Origin: Burkholderiales bacterium
GTDB taxonomy: Bacteria; Pseudomonadota; Gammaproteobacteria; Burkholderiales; SG8-39
Direction: 5' to 3'
Assembly: GCA_020846575.1 (NCBI GenBank)
Contig: JADLDQ010000176.1
Coordinates: 1 to 16,733 of the forward strand
DNA: 16,733 nt
Below, in pieces: positions 7,099-14,533 of the stretch. Positions within the stretch are counted from its first letter, which is position 1, and every line of letters begins with the position of its first letter. A model generated the notes under the pieces. That model had not been told where the DNA came from. It did not search any database and saw only the letters and a list, made by a program, of their open reading frames with translations. The translations under genes were made by a program, and so were the position numbers.

Positions 7099-7795
7099 AG
7101 TCCAGACCATCTCGGCAAGTTACGGTTCCGTGCGCGCGCTGGAGGCGGTCAGCCTGCAGGTCGACGCCGGCGGCATCGTATGTCTGCTCGGAGCCAATGG
7201 TGCGGGCAAGAGCACCACGCTGAACTGCATTTCCGGAGTCGTGCCGAGCGCGCGCGGCCGGATCCGTTGTGACGGCAGAGACATCACTGGATGGGCGATC
7301 GAGCGCATCGTGGCGCTCGGCATCGTTCAGGTTCCGGAAGGGCGCGAACTGTTTCCCGCGTTGAGCGTCGAGGAAAACCTGGTACTGGGCACCTGGTTGC
7401 ACCGGCGGCAGCGCAATCACGGGCCGGAGTTCGAGCGCGTCTACGAGTACTTCCCGCGTCTCAAGGAACGCAGGAAACAGGCGGCCGGGTTCCTGTCCGG
7501 CGGCGAACAGCAGATGCTGATGATCGGGCGGGCGTTGATGGCGAGGCCGAAATACCTCCTGCTCGACGAACCGAGCCTTGGGCTGTCGCCGCTGCTCGTG
7601 CAGCAGCTCTTCGAGATCATCGCGCGCATGCACCGCGACGGCATCGCCATCCTCCTGGTGGAGCAGAACGCCAAGGTTGCGCTGTCGGTGAGCGAGTACG
7701 GCTACATCCTCGAGAATGGCGAAGTGCGTCTGCACGGCCGCGCCAAGGCGCTGTCCGAAGACCCCGAAGTACACGCCGCCTACCTCGGCGCCTGA
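7091..7795 (+). CDS. livF: Branched-chain amino acid-type ABC ATPase LivF
   Basis: This 234-aa product is the second cytoplasmic ATPase of the importer. Walker A is GANGAGKST (residues 34-42), and the family block VPEGRELFPALSVEENL follows. The signature is LSGGEQQMLMIGRALM, Walker B is YLLLDEPSLGLSP, and the switch region is ILLVEQNAKVALSVSEYGYI. The ATG at 7091 lies inside the livG end (ATGCTTGA), an 8-bp overlap typical of translational coupling. The same frame is open far upstream inside livG, but that part has no similarity to LivF and is not used. It is the last gene of the six-gene plus-strand operon. Confidence 0.94.
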   Translation: MLEVQTISASYGSVRALEAVSLQVDAGGIVCLLGANGAGKSTTLNCISGVVPSARGRIRCDGRDITGWAIERIVALGIVQVPEGRELFPALSVEENLVLGTWLHRRQRNHGPEFERVYEYFPRLKERRKQAAGFLSGGEQQMLMIGRALMARPKYLLLDEPSLGLSPLLVQQLFEIIARMHRDGIAILLVEQNAKVALSVSEYGYILENGEVRLHGRAKALSEDPEVHAAYLGA

Positions 7796-7797
7796 GT

Positions 7798-7856
7798 CGT
7801 CGGGACGGTGCCGCCCGCGGCGGACCCGCCGCGCGCAGCAGCGGGTTTTCCCGACG
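7798..7856 (+). terminator. Nested hairpin immediately after livF
   Basis: cgtcggga (7798-7805) pairs perfectly with tcccgacg (7849-7856), and within that span cgcggcg (7816-7822) pairs with cgccgcg (7827-7833). It starts 2 nt after the livF stop. There is no T-tract, so it is at best a weak or Rho-assisted terminator, or a 3'-end stabiliser for the operon mRNA. Confidence 0.35.
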
Positions 7857-8283
7857 GAATCAGAGAACGGGAATGGACGCCGGCGGCGCAACATTTGCCG
7901 GCATCACGGCGCGCAGGCCGGTCGATCCCCGGCGTTGACACGCTGCGGCGCGGCAGTCGTGCAATTCGAGCCTGCGAGACCCCGCCGATCCGCGCGCAAT
8001 CGGTGTTGCATTGAACTCGAAAACGCGCCGAAGCCCACGCTCGCGGGCATTACCGGGAGTGGCGAGGAACTCGTACCGGGTTACGCCGGCGATAAGGTGT
8101 CTGTTACCGCCCTACGCGTGAGCGGCCGGATCCGCGCTGCCGCTCGGCGCACCTGCACCCCGATTGCGTCGAAGCGGCCTTCGGCAGGGCGGACCTCGGT
8201 GCCGCGGCGGCTACGGGGCAGGCATTGCGGATTCGGACTGCAGTCAATGAAGTGCGATCTGCAGACACGCCGGCTTCACAGCG
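7857..8283. other. Convergent intergenic gap without a gene
   Basis: This stretch lies between the 3' ends of livF (plus) and the second Bug gene (minus). I see no credible coding region. Its notable content is one copy of a diverged 63-bp repeat at 7998-8060, shared with the gap at 11071-11339. Open frames here have no ribosome-binding site and no recognisable domain. Confidence 0.7.
7998..8060. repeat. Diverged intergenic repeat, copy A
   Basis: This 63-bp segment aligns without gaps to 11193-11255, with 44 of 63 bases identical by hand count. Conserved runs include atcggtgttgc, gccgaag, cgcgggca and accggga. Weaker similarity continues outward with gaps: cgagcct upstream, and ggttacgccggcga against ggtcacgccgcga downstream. 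Both copies lie in gaps between convergent genes, in the same orientation. Confidence 0.65.
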
Positions 8284-9258
8284 TCAGTGCAGTCTTATGC
8301 CGGTTGCCCGGATCACCCGTCCCCAGGTGTCGTAGTCCGCGCGCACGGTCGCGGCGAACTCTTCCGCACTGTTGCCCGTGAGTTCGACGCCGGAATTGGC
8401 GAACTGTCGCGCCATGTCTTCGCCGCGGATGACCCTCACCAGCTCGGCGTTGACGCGCGCGAGCACTTCCCTCGGTATGCCGCCCGGACCGAAGAAGCCC
8501 ATCCAGCTCATGACGTTCAATTCTTTCACGCCTTGCTCGAGTGCCGTCGGTACGTCCGGAAGCGCGGCGATGCGTTTGGGACCGGTCACCGCCACGGCCC
8601 GCACCTTTCCCTGACGGATCAGCGGCCCGGCGGTAGAGGGCGAATCGAATATGTACATGAGCACCCCGGCGACGAGGTCGCGGGAGGCGGGCGCTGCACC
8701 CTTGTACGGCACGTGCAGGAGCTGGATCTTGTAGTTGGTGTTGAGCATCTCGATGAACAGATGCGCCGTGGAGCCTACGCCATACGAACCGAAAGATATC
8801 TTCTGCGGCGCCTTGCGCGCTTGTTCGATGATCTCCGGTACCGTGAACGCGGGTGCACTCGGGTGCGCGGTCAGCAGTCCGGGCGAGCGGAAGATCTCCG
8901 TGATCGGCGTGAAGTCCTTGAACGGATCGTAAGGCAGTTTCTCGAACAAGTGCGGGTTCTGCGCATGGGTGTGCGGTATCGCCATCATCATCGTGTGACC
9001 GTCGGGGGCGGACCTTGCCGTCTCCAGCGCCGCCGGGATGCTCGCGCCGCCGGGCCGATTCTCTACCACCACCGGCATCTTGAGGTTGTTACCCAGGTAT
9101 ACGGCGATGGCGCGTCCAAACAGGTCCGAGGGCCCGCCCGGTGGTGCGGCCGAAATGATCCTGATCGGCTTGCCGGGTACGGGGAAAACCTGCGCGGAGA
9201 TCATTGACGGCGCCAGGCTGCATGCGAGCGTCCCGAACCCGATCGCGGCGAGTCTCAT
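8284..9258 (-). CDS. Bug/TctC-family periplasmic substrate-binding protein
   Basis: The 324-aa product is a second orphan Bug-type solute receptor. It begins with a short signal peptide (MRLAAIGFGTLACSLAPSM, then ISA/Q) and continues with PGKPIRIISAAPPGGPSDLF, VVVENRPGGASIPA, APDGHTMMMA, HVPYKGAAPASRDLVAG and the late AALPDVPTALEQG and GFFGPGGIP blocks, all in family order. I chose the ATG at 9258 because GGGAGAA precedes it and the signal peptide begins there. An upstream GTG at 9303 and ATG at 9288 in the same frame lack ribosome-binding sites. It shares only about 30% of motif residues with the first Bug protein, so this is not a local duplication. It diverges from the SnoaL-like gene across 107 bp, so both could answer to one regulator. 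The ligand is unknown. Confidence 0.92.
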   Translation of the reverse strand: MRLAAIGFGTLACSLAPSMISAQVFPVPGKPIRIISAAPPGGPSDLFGRAIAVYLGNNLKMPVVVENRPGGASIPAALETARSAPDGHTMMMAIPHTHAQNPHLFEKLPYDPFKDFTPITEIFRSPGLLTAHPSAPAFTVPEIIEQARKAPQKISFGSYGVGSTAHLFIEMLNTNYKIQLLHVPYKGAAPASRDLVAGVLMYIFDSPSTAGPLIRQGKVRAVAVTGPKRIAALPDVPTALEQGVKELNVMSWMGFFGPGGIPREVLARVNAELVRVIRGEDMARQFANSGVELTGNSAEEFAATVRADYDTWGRVIRATGIRLH

Positions 9259-9365
9259 TGCGGTTCTCCCGATTCCTTGGAGTGGCATACTGTGTAGCAC
9301 CACAAACCCTTCAATGCAAGAGGCGCGGGCGCAATTCGCGTTCGTCGCTGTCCTGGGAGAACGAA
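9259..9365. promoter_or_regulatory. Divergent promoter region, Bug gene / SnoaL-like gene
   Basis: A 107-bp gap between two divergent starts must contain both promoters and ribosome-binding sites unless upstream genes on either side contribute. It is more AT-rich than its surroundings around 9285-9320. No convincing -35/-10 pair stands out on either strand. The ribosome-binding sites are visible: GGGAGAA for the minus-strand gene and GGGAGA for the plus-strand gene. Confidence 0.5.
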
Positions 9366-10013
9366 ATGACGAAGGAAGACGCTCTGGAGGCGCGGCTGCG
9401 GGAGGTGGAGGCGCGGCTGCGCGCGCTGGAGGATACCGAAGAGATCAAGAAGCTGACCCGGATTTACGGCTACTACCTGGACAAGGCTCTCTGGGACGAC
9501 GTACTCGCGCTGTTCACGGACGACTGCGAGATCGAGATCTCCTTCCTCGGCGTCTATCGCGGCAAGGCTCAGGCCGAGAAGCTCTTCAAGCGGATCCTCG
9601 GAGAGGGCCCCGCGAAAAGCGGCCCTGCGGGGCTGGAGTACGGGCGACTTTTCAATCACATGATCCAGCAGGGTGTCGTGCACGTCGCCCCGGACGGCCG
9701 CAATGCGAGCGGGCGATGGCGCTGTTTCCTGCAGACCGGTGAGTTCGGCAAGAGCGCCTGGTGGGGCGAGGGGCCCTACGAGATACGCTACCGCAAGGAT
9801 GGCGACCTGCAGCGCTGGAAGATGTCGAGTCTGCACTACTACCGTACCTTCCATGTGCCGTTCGAGGAGGGTTGGGCGAAGTCCCGCTCGCTCAAGTCCT
9901 CCGGCATCAATCGAGACTTTCCTCCCGACCTGCCGCCCACGGAAGACTACGAACCGCATCCCGGCGTCTACGTGCCCCCTTTTCACTATAAGAACCCGAT
10001 TTCCGGTCGCTGA
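9366..10013 (+). CDS. SnoaL/NTF2-like fold protein
   Basis: This 215-aa protein resembles the SnoaL_4 group of the nuclear transport factor 2-like superfamily, small cone-shaped barrels that act as dehydratases, isomerases or accessory subunits of ring-hydroxylating enzymes. The evidence is the segment IKKLTRIYGYYLDKALWDD (about residues 27-45), then VLALFTDDCEIEI and the GVYRGKAQAEKLF block, which is the usual opening helix and strand pattern. Residues 5-29 look like a coiled coil or amphipathic helix. The C-terminal third, rich in P, Y and aromatic residues, is typical of a longer subgroup. GGGAGA sets the ATG at 9366. The frame is open upstream, but that part lies in the divergent promoter. 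The reaction cannot be deduced from the sequence. The hairpin at 10024-10042 follows. Confidence 0.82.
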   Translation: MTKEDALEARLREVEARLRALEDTEEIKKLTRIYGYYLDKALWDDVLALFTDDCEIEISFLGVYRGKAQAEKLFKRILGEGPAKSGPAGLEYGRLFNHMIQQGVVHVAPDGRNASGRWRCFLQTGEFGKSAWWGEGPYEIRYRKDGDLQRWKMSSLHYYRTFHVPFEEGWAKSRSLKSSGINRDFPPDLPPTEDYEPHPGVYVPPFHYKNPISGR

Positions 10014-10023
10014 GGCGACGCGA

Positions 10024-10042
10024 CTCGCCGCTTTGCGGCGAG
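10024..10042 (+). terminator. Perfect short hairpin after the SnoaL-like gene
   Basis: ctcgccgc (10024-10031) and gcggcgag (10035-10042) form a perfect 8-bp stem with a ttt loop, 10 nt after the stop codon. No T-tract follows, so termination without Rho is doubtful. It separates the SnoaL-like gene from the truncated phospholipase D reading frame. Confidence 0.4.
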
Positions 10043-10056
10043 AGGCGGAAATCCGG

Positions 10057-11070
10057 ATGAGCGTGGGCCGGCGCCGAGGTGCGCGCGCCGGTTACGCGTC
10101 CTCGCCAGGCAGGCCGGGGCCTGCCCGGGCGGGGACCGCAGGCAAGGAAGGTGAGCAGCCGCCGGCCGCGCGCGACCGACCCGACTTGATCCGTGAGCCC
10201 CCACCCGCTGGCAGCGTCAGCCTGCGGATCGTTTCGACCGAACCCGCCACGATGAGCATGCTGCGCCTGGATCAGCTCGTGGCCGCGATCGCGCGCAGGA
10301 GACTCCGGTTGACGCACGCTTACTACAGCGGCATTTCACCGTATGTCGAGGCGCTCCGGGCGGCGTCAATGGACGGTGTTGACGTGCGGCTCCTGGTTCC
10401 CAATGCGACCGACATCCCGGTCCTCAAACCGTTCTCGAGGGCCGGGTACCGTTCGCTCCTCGAGGCAGGTATCCGCGTTTTCGCGTGGAACGGCACGATG
10501 CTGCACGCGAAGACCGCCGTTGCCGATGGCCGCTGGGCACGCGTGGGTTCGACGAATCTCAACATCGCGAGCTGGATCGGCAACTGTGAACTCGACGCGA
10601 TCGTCGAAGACACCGCCTTCGCGACCCGGATGCAGGAGCTCTACCTGCGAGACCTGGCGAACTCGACGGAGATCGTCCTCGACGATCGACGCAAGGTATG
10701 CGCGCCGGGTCAGCCTCGCCGGCCAGGCGGCGCCATGGCGCGCGGATCGGGCAGTACGGGGGCCGTCGCTGCGGGGGCCATGCGTATCGGCCACGCGGTC
10801 GGTGCGGTCCTGACCAACCGCCGGGTGCTCGGTCCCGTCGAGGCGCGTCTGGCAGGCCTGGTCGGTTTCACCCTGTGTGCCCTGTCCGTGCTCATTGCCA
10901 TCTTCCCGCGTGCGCTCGCCATCCCCGGCGCTGTCGCCGGACTCTGGACAGGTCTCGCGCTCGTGTGGAGAGGGATTCGAATGCGGCGGATGCAGCCGCA
11001 GGCGGCCGCAAGCGCGGGGGGAAGCGCGAGCGATGATCCTGCGCGCCAGGAGCACCCGCCGGGGTGCTGA
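10057..11070 (+). pseudogene. C-terminal half of a cardiolipin-synthase-like phospholipase D, first HKD missing
   Basis: The frame encodes the second half of a two-HKD phospholipase D/cardiolipin synthase, a membrane phospholipid enzyme. Recognisable parts are VSLRIVSTEPA, the domain-2 start QLVAAIARRRLRLTHAYYSG, GVDVRLLVPNATDIPVL, and a complete second catalytic motif LHAKTAVADG (H150, K152, D157 if counted from 10057) with GSTNLN. Two hydrophobic segments near the C-terminus could span the membrane. The first HKD domain, about 200 residues in relatives, is absent. Residues before about 45 are low-complexity (A, R, G, P) and unlike the family. The ATG at 10057 has only a weak ribosome-binding site; ATGs at 10252 and 10258 are alternatives. 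I judge it a 5'-truncated remnant, but a single-HKD protein that works as a dimer is possible, since the frame has no internal stop. Confidence 0.7.
11051..11068 (+). terminator. Hairpin overlapping the phospholipase D stop codon
   Basis: agcaccc (11051-11057) pairs with gggtgct (11062-11068) around a gccg loop, so the stem includes the first base of the stop codon. There is no T-tract. It may be a 3'-end structure surviving from the intact gene. Confidence 0.3.
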
Positions 11071-11192
11071 GGGCGCTTACCCGCACGCGGGTCCGATTCA
11101 TGAACGGATGCGCGTAACCTGTGCGCGGTGCGCATCCGCTCCTGCGTCGCCGAGCCGAGAAACGCGCCACCCGAGCCTCGCCGGCCGCGTGC

Positions 11193-11255
11193 GATCGGTG
11201 TTGCGCCGAATCCGACGACCTGCCGAAGACCATATCCGCGGGCAACACCGGGAAG
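11193..11255. repeat. Diverged intergenic repeat, copy B
   Basis: This is the partner of 7998-8060, gap-free over 63 bp with 44 identities by hand count. It lies in the 269-bp gap (11071-11339) between the convergent phospholipase D remnant and the Rieske oxygenase gene. I see no gene or RNA in that gap. Confidence 0.65.
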
Positions 11256-11339
11256 TCGGTCACGCCGCGACGGTGGGGCCGCTTGGCGCTCGCTGGCACA
11301 GGCCACGCGCGCGCGGGTCGATGTGCGCGCCGCCGGCGG

Positions 11340-12383
11340 CTAAGGACCTGTCTCGGCGACCAGCGGCGCCTCCTCGCGTCGCGCCAGTTCCCGGATGATG
11401 CGCCGCACCCGCGCCGGCGTGCCGTCGTGACGTGTCGGGAGCGTGCGCGCATCGAGCGAGGTGCCCTCGAGCATGCGCGCTTGCGCCTCGATCATCGCGC
11501 GGTCTTCATCGAGCGTTGCGTTGGTGCCGTCCCACAGTGCCTGGCTGACCTGGGCATCGTCCTGCGCGAAATGGCGCGTGACCACCCACCGATAGCTGGT
11601 GTGCCGTTCGTCGGTTGGCGTGACGATGTGAAATACCCGCCATTCAAGACCGGAAGCCAGATCCTGCGTTCCGGCAGGCATCACCTTCAGCTCGATCAGC
11701 ACATAGCATGGCGGCACGAACTCCGAATACTGGTAACGATCGATGCGACCGGCGATGTCACGCACGCTGCGATACAGTGGCGCCGGTTCGCAATCGCGGA
11801 TCACGCGCTCCACGCGCACGCGCTCGCCCTTCACCGTGGTGTGCGCCTCGGCTTCGGCGGCCTGCGCTCCGCCCTGGTTGCCGAGCGTGTTCGGATGCAG
11901 ATAGGCGATGTGGGTGAGATCCATCAGATTGTCGATCACCAGCTCGTAGCCTGCCGCGACTTCCTTGACGCCATGCACCGGCGCCCAGCGCGGGTCGGCG
12001 AGCACGCCGAACTCGGGGATCAGCGCATCGACGCTGGCGCGCGCCGGTTCGCCCATCCAGATCCACACGCAGCCCCAGCGCTCTTCGACCGGATAGGCAC
12101 GCACGCAGGCGCCCTTCTGGATCTTCGGCTGGCCGGGGATGTGTACGCAGCGGCCGCTGAAATCGAACTCGATGCCGTGGTAGGCGCACTGCAGCCGGTC
12201 GCCGACCAAGCGACCCATGGACAGCGGCGCAAAACGGTGCGGGCAGCGGTTGGAAAAAGCCACTGCGCGCCCCGCCGGCGTGCGGAACATCACCACGGAC
12301 TCGCCGAGGAAGCGCCGTTCAGCGAGTGCGCCGCCGATATCGCCGGCGAACCCGGCGAAATACCACGCATTGCGAATGAACAT
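11340..12383 (-). CDS. Rieske non-haem iron oxygenase, VanA-like (aromatic ring hydroxylase or O/N-demethylase)
   Basis: This 347-aa oxygenase component belongs to the vanillate O-demethylase/phthalate-type Rieske family, soluble enzymes that hydroxylate or demethylate aromatic or N-methyl compounds. Residues here are counted from the upstream GTG at 12386; subtract 1 for the ATG. The Rieske [2Fe-2S] ligands are C48-P-H50 and C67-x2-H70 (CAYHG). The mononuclear iron region reads N153-x2-D156-x2-H159-x4-H164 (NLMDLTHIAYLHP), and the third ligand is expected near DEDRAMIEAQ. AAGGAGG lies 4 nt before the ATG at 12383, so the GTG at 12386 is too close to be the start. The length is normal. No ferredoxin reductase gene is in the window, so electrons must come from a partner encoded elsewhere. 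The substrate is unknown. Confidence 0.92.
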   Translation of the reverse strand: MFIRNAWYFAGFAGDIGGALAERRFLGESVVMFRTPAGRAVAFSNRCPHRFAPLSMGRLVGDRLQCAYHGIEFDFSGRCVHIPGQPKIQKGACVRAYPVEERWGCVWIWMGEPARASVDALIPEFGVLADPRWAPVHGVKEVAAGYELVIDNLMDLTHIAYLHPNTLGNQGGAQAAEAEAHTTVKGERVRVERVIRDCEPAPLYRSVRDIAGRIDRYQYSEFVPPCYVLIELKVMPAGTQDLASGLEWRVFHIVTPTDERHTSYRWVVTRHFAQDDAQVSQALWDGTNATLDEDRAMIEAQARMLEGTSLDARTLPTRHDGTPARVRRIIRELARREEAPLVAETGP

Positions 12384-12590
12384 CACGCCTCCTTCGATCC
12401 TGATTCAGCGACGCCCTTCCCGCCGAATATACACCGCGCCCGCCCTGCGGAATTCAGGCGGTGCGTGAATGCACGGCGCCCGCTCAGCCGCCGGCGGACA
12501 CGTCCGGCGCGGCCATCGGTGTGGCGCGCGGCAGGCGGTCCACCGACACAACTCCGGATATTCGGCGAGTCGAGGCGAGCGGCGCGTGCG
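12384..12590. other. Intergenic gap upstream of the Rieske gene
   Basis: This 207-bp gap separates the amidohydrolase stop from the Rieske start, both on the minus strand. GC-rich dyads (for example ccgccggcgg near 12490) could form a hairpin after the amidohydrolase gene, but the pairing is imperfect and there is no T-tract. It presumably contains the Rieske promoter. No gene is seen. Confidence 0.5.
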
Positions 12591-13385
12591 TCAGTCGATA
12601 TCGAGGTCGAAGAATCTCTTCGGATTGTCCCAGGTGATGGTCTCGATTGCGTCTCGCTTCAGTCCCAGCCTGCGCATGGAAAGTACCGAACGAGGCACGG
12701 AGAAATAGCCATCTGCGGCGTAGCCGAATTCAGAGTTGATGAGCAACTGGCTCCGGAACTGCGGGTACTCGGCCACGATTTCCGCGGCGTCTTCCGGCCG
12801 AAGCTTGTCATAGCACAAGCTCAAGCCGACCATTGCTCCCGTATCGATACGATCCCTGAAACTCGCTCGGCCCGTGTGGTCGAACACCACCTTGTCCATG
12901 GGAAAGCGCTCGCTTTCGAGCACCTTGATGATCTGACGGCAGACCTCGACTGCCTGGGGCTCGAGCGGGGTGGGAGTGTGCACGATGACCGGTTTGCCTT
13001 GCTCCCTGGCGATCGCCAGTTGCGCGCGGAACAGCCTCTCTTCATCGGGGATCCCGGCATCCATGCCGATCTCCCCCAGGCCCACGACCGAGGGATGGTC
13101 GAGGTAGCCTGGCATCGCCTTGAGCGCTTCGGCGACCGACTCGGTGTCCAACCCGTAGAACGGAACACTGAGTGTCACAAAGACCTTTATGCCCAGGGAC
13201 GCGGAATGCTTGACCTCGAAGTCGAGGAACATGCGCCACATCCTGAAGAGAGTCTCGGCGGAGACCATCCACTGAAGCATGTGGGGTGTCGGAAGAACCG
13301 CTCCCTCGACGCCGGCCATGGAGAGGGTCTCAACCTCTTTTCCTTTCATCCGGTCGAGATGGAGATGGGGATCGATCATTCTCAC
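12591..13385 (-). CDS. TatD-like metal-dependent amidohydrolase
   Basis: The 264-aa product has a TIM-barrel metal hydrolase pattern close to the TatD/COG1099-like group. It starts MIDPHLHLD with metal ligands H7 and H9. Further likely ligands are E105 in GLGEIGMD, H136 in VIVHTPTP, H170 in VVFDHTG, and an acidic residue in LINSEFGY, where relatives usually have Asp. The reaction would be hydrolysis of an amide, ester or lactone-like bond; the substrate is not deducible. The GTG at 13385 has AAGGAG with a 6-nt spacer, and the ATG at 13379 is the alternative. It diverges from the isochorismatase-type gene. A sampled 60-base line has 57% GC, lower than the Rieske gene beside it (72%). Confidence 0.85.
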   Translation of the reverse strand: MRMIDPHLHLDRMKGKEVETLSMAGVEGAVLPTPHMLQWMVSAETLFRMWRMFLDFEVKHSASLGIKVFVTLSVPFYGLDTESVAEALKAMPGYLDHPSVVGLGEIGMDAGIPDEERLFRAQLAIAREQGKPVIVHTPTPLEPQAVEVCRQIIKVLESERFPMDKVVFDHTGRASFRDRIDTGAMVGLSLCYDKLRPEDAAEIVAEYPQFRSQLLINSEFGYAADGYFSVPRSVLSMRRLGLKRDAIETITWDNPKRFFDLDID

Positions 13386-13727
13386 CTGAGACTCCTTGCG
13401 TCATACCTTCCGGTTAGCGCATCACAGCGATGCCTGCGATCTCCAGGAGGACAACGCTTCGTGGAGGCGCGATGCAGCGGGGAATCTGCCGGCGGGCGTT
13501 GCATCCGAGCAGGCGGGAGGCAGATAATCAGCGGCCGTATCGAAGCCGTCCGCGCCGCTGTCCGGTTCGCACACTTGCGCCTGCGCGCCGCAGAATAGAG
13601 CCCTGAACCGCATAATAACGCCCGCATCCTGAGAGATCCCCCGTCCATGCTCGATAGGTACGCCGGGTGAACCTGTGGAACAACCCTGTTCCATGACTGA
13701 ATGAAAATCAACGAAAAGGAGCGGGCG
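13386..13727. other. Divergent regulatory gap, amidohydrolase / isochorismatase
   Basis: This 342-bp gap lies between two divergent starts and has no credible gene. It contains the candidate promoter at 13499-13528 and an AT-rich patch (cataataacg) near 13611. The region just before the isochorismatase start is also AT-rich and carries the AAAGGAG ribosome-binding site. Confidence 0.5.
13499..13528 (+). promoter_or_regulatory. Candidate sigma-70 promoter toward the isochorismatase gene
   Basis: ttgcat (13499-13504) and gataat (13523-13528) are separated by 18 bases. The -10 box matches 5 of 6 consensus bases, but the -35 matches only 3 of 6. It would leave a leader of nearly 200 nt before the start at 13728. 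Support is by eye only. Confidence 0.28.
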
Positions 13728-14375
13728 ATGAACCTGGAACACATCGACCTCTTGAACAGCGCGGTGCTGGTGATCGATGTACAAAACGACTACTTCCATG
13801 AGGAAGGTGCCATGGGCAGGATGCACCTGCATGCCAGCGAAGGAGCGAACGACATCTTCACCGCGCAGAAAGTTGTACCAAGGCTGGAGAGCTTCGTAAC
13901 CGGAGCGAGACAACTGGGCAGGCCGATCATTTTTGTTCGGAGCGAATACAGCAGGTGGACAGATTCGCGGGTTTTCAAGACGCGGCACCTGGCGACAGGG
14001 GTCGATTTCACCCAGCAGGTTCGGCCGGGTACATGGGGCGCCGAGTTCTACAGGATTGCCCCGCGGCCGGAAGACTGCATTGTAACCAAGTATCGACACA
14101 GTGCTTTCATCGATACGAACCTGGACTTGATCCTCAGAAGCATCGGTATCAGCACGATCGTACTGACCGGCATAGCCACCAATATATGCGTCGAGTCTAC
14201 GGCCAGAGATGGTTTCATGAAAGACTATTACGTTGTGCTGATCGACGATTGCTGCGCGGCCTGGAGTGTCAAGGAACATGAGTCGGCACTGTTCAACGTC
14301 CGGACTGCGTTCGGCGTCGTCGCTCGCTCGGAGGAGCTATTGCGTAGCTGGCGTGTTGCGAAAGAAGTCCAGTGA
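13728..14375 (+). CDS. Isochorismatase-family cysteine hydrolase
   Basis: This 215-aa hydrolase has the complete catalytic triad of the family: D17 in VLVIDVQNDY, K121 in VTKYRHSAF, and C154 in TGIATNICVESTARD, with the usual cis-peptide segment before the cysteine. Members cleave amides such as nicotinamide, maleamate, N-carbamoylsarcosine, ureidoacrylate or biuret. Only some act on isochorismate. AAAGGAG with a 6-nt spacer favours the ATG at 13728 over the in-frame ATG at 13701. The family resemblance is to the RutB/biuret-hydrolase-like side (long insertion RVFKTRHLATGVDFTQQVRPG), but I cannot fix a substrate. Two sampled 60-base lines have 50% GC against 78% in the oxidoreductase gene downstream, so its origin may differ. 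Confidence 0.9.
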   Translation: MNLEHIDLLNSAVLVIDVQNDYFHEEGAMGRMHLHASEGANDIFTAQKVVPRLESFVTGARQLGRPIIFVRSEYSRWTDSRVFKTRHLATGVDFTQQVRPGTWGAEFYRIAPRPEDCIVTKYRHSAFIDTNLDLILRSIGISTIVLTGIATNICVESTARDGFMKDYYVVLIDDCCAAWSVKEHESALFNVRTAFGVVARSEELLRSWRVAKEVQ

Positions 14376-14533
14376 GACACCCCCATGCCCGCAGACTGCC
14401 GGATCAGCGCGTCTGAACGGGGCGGCGTTGTCCTGGAAGTGCGACGGTTTCCCGTGCGCAAGGGACCCCACTGAGCGCACCGTAGAGGCGAACTTCGATC
14501 ATGGCCCGGACCGAGGCGCGTCATTTGCGCGCA

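Noticed and set aside
5764..7110. 448-codon open frame on the minus strand
   Set aside because: It is antisense to livM and livG. It is R/H/Q/D-rich with no domain, so it is a shadow of the real operon.
9259..9303. Upstream start (GTG at 9303 or ATG at 9288) for the second Bug gene
   Set aside because: Neither has a ribosome-binding site. The ATG at 9258 has GGGAGAA and begins a normal signal peptide.
11121..13598. 825-codon open frame on the plus strand
   Set aside because: It runs antisense through the Rieske and amidohydrolase genes, which have clear motifs and ribosome-binding sites. Its protein has no recognisable domain and is rich in R, A and H, as expected for a high-GC antisense frame.
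14376..14533. Possible terminator or small gene between the isochorismatase and DauA-like genes
   Set aside because: Only a 5-bp gcgcg/cgcgc dyad near 14515 is visible, with no T-tract. No open frame has a ribosome-binding site.
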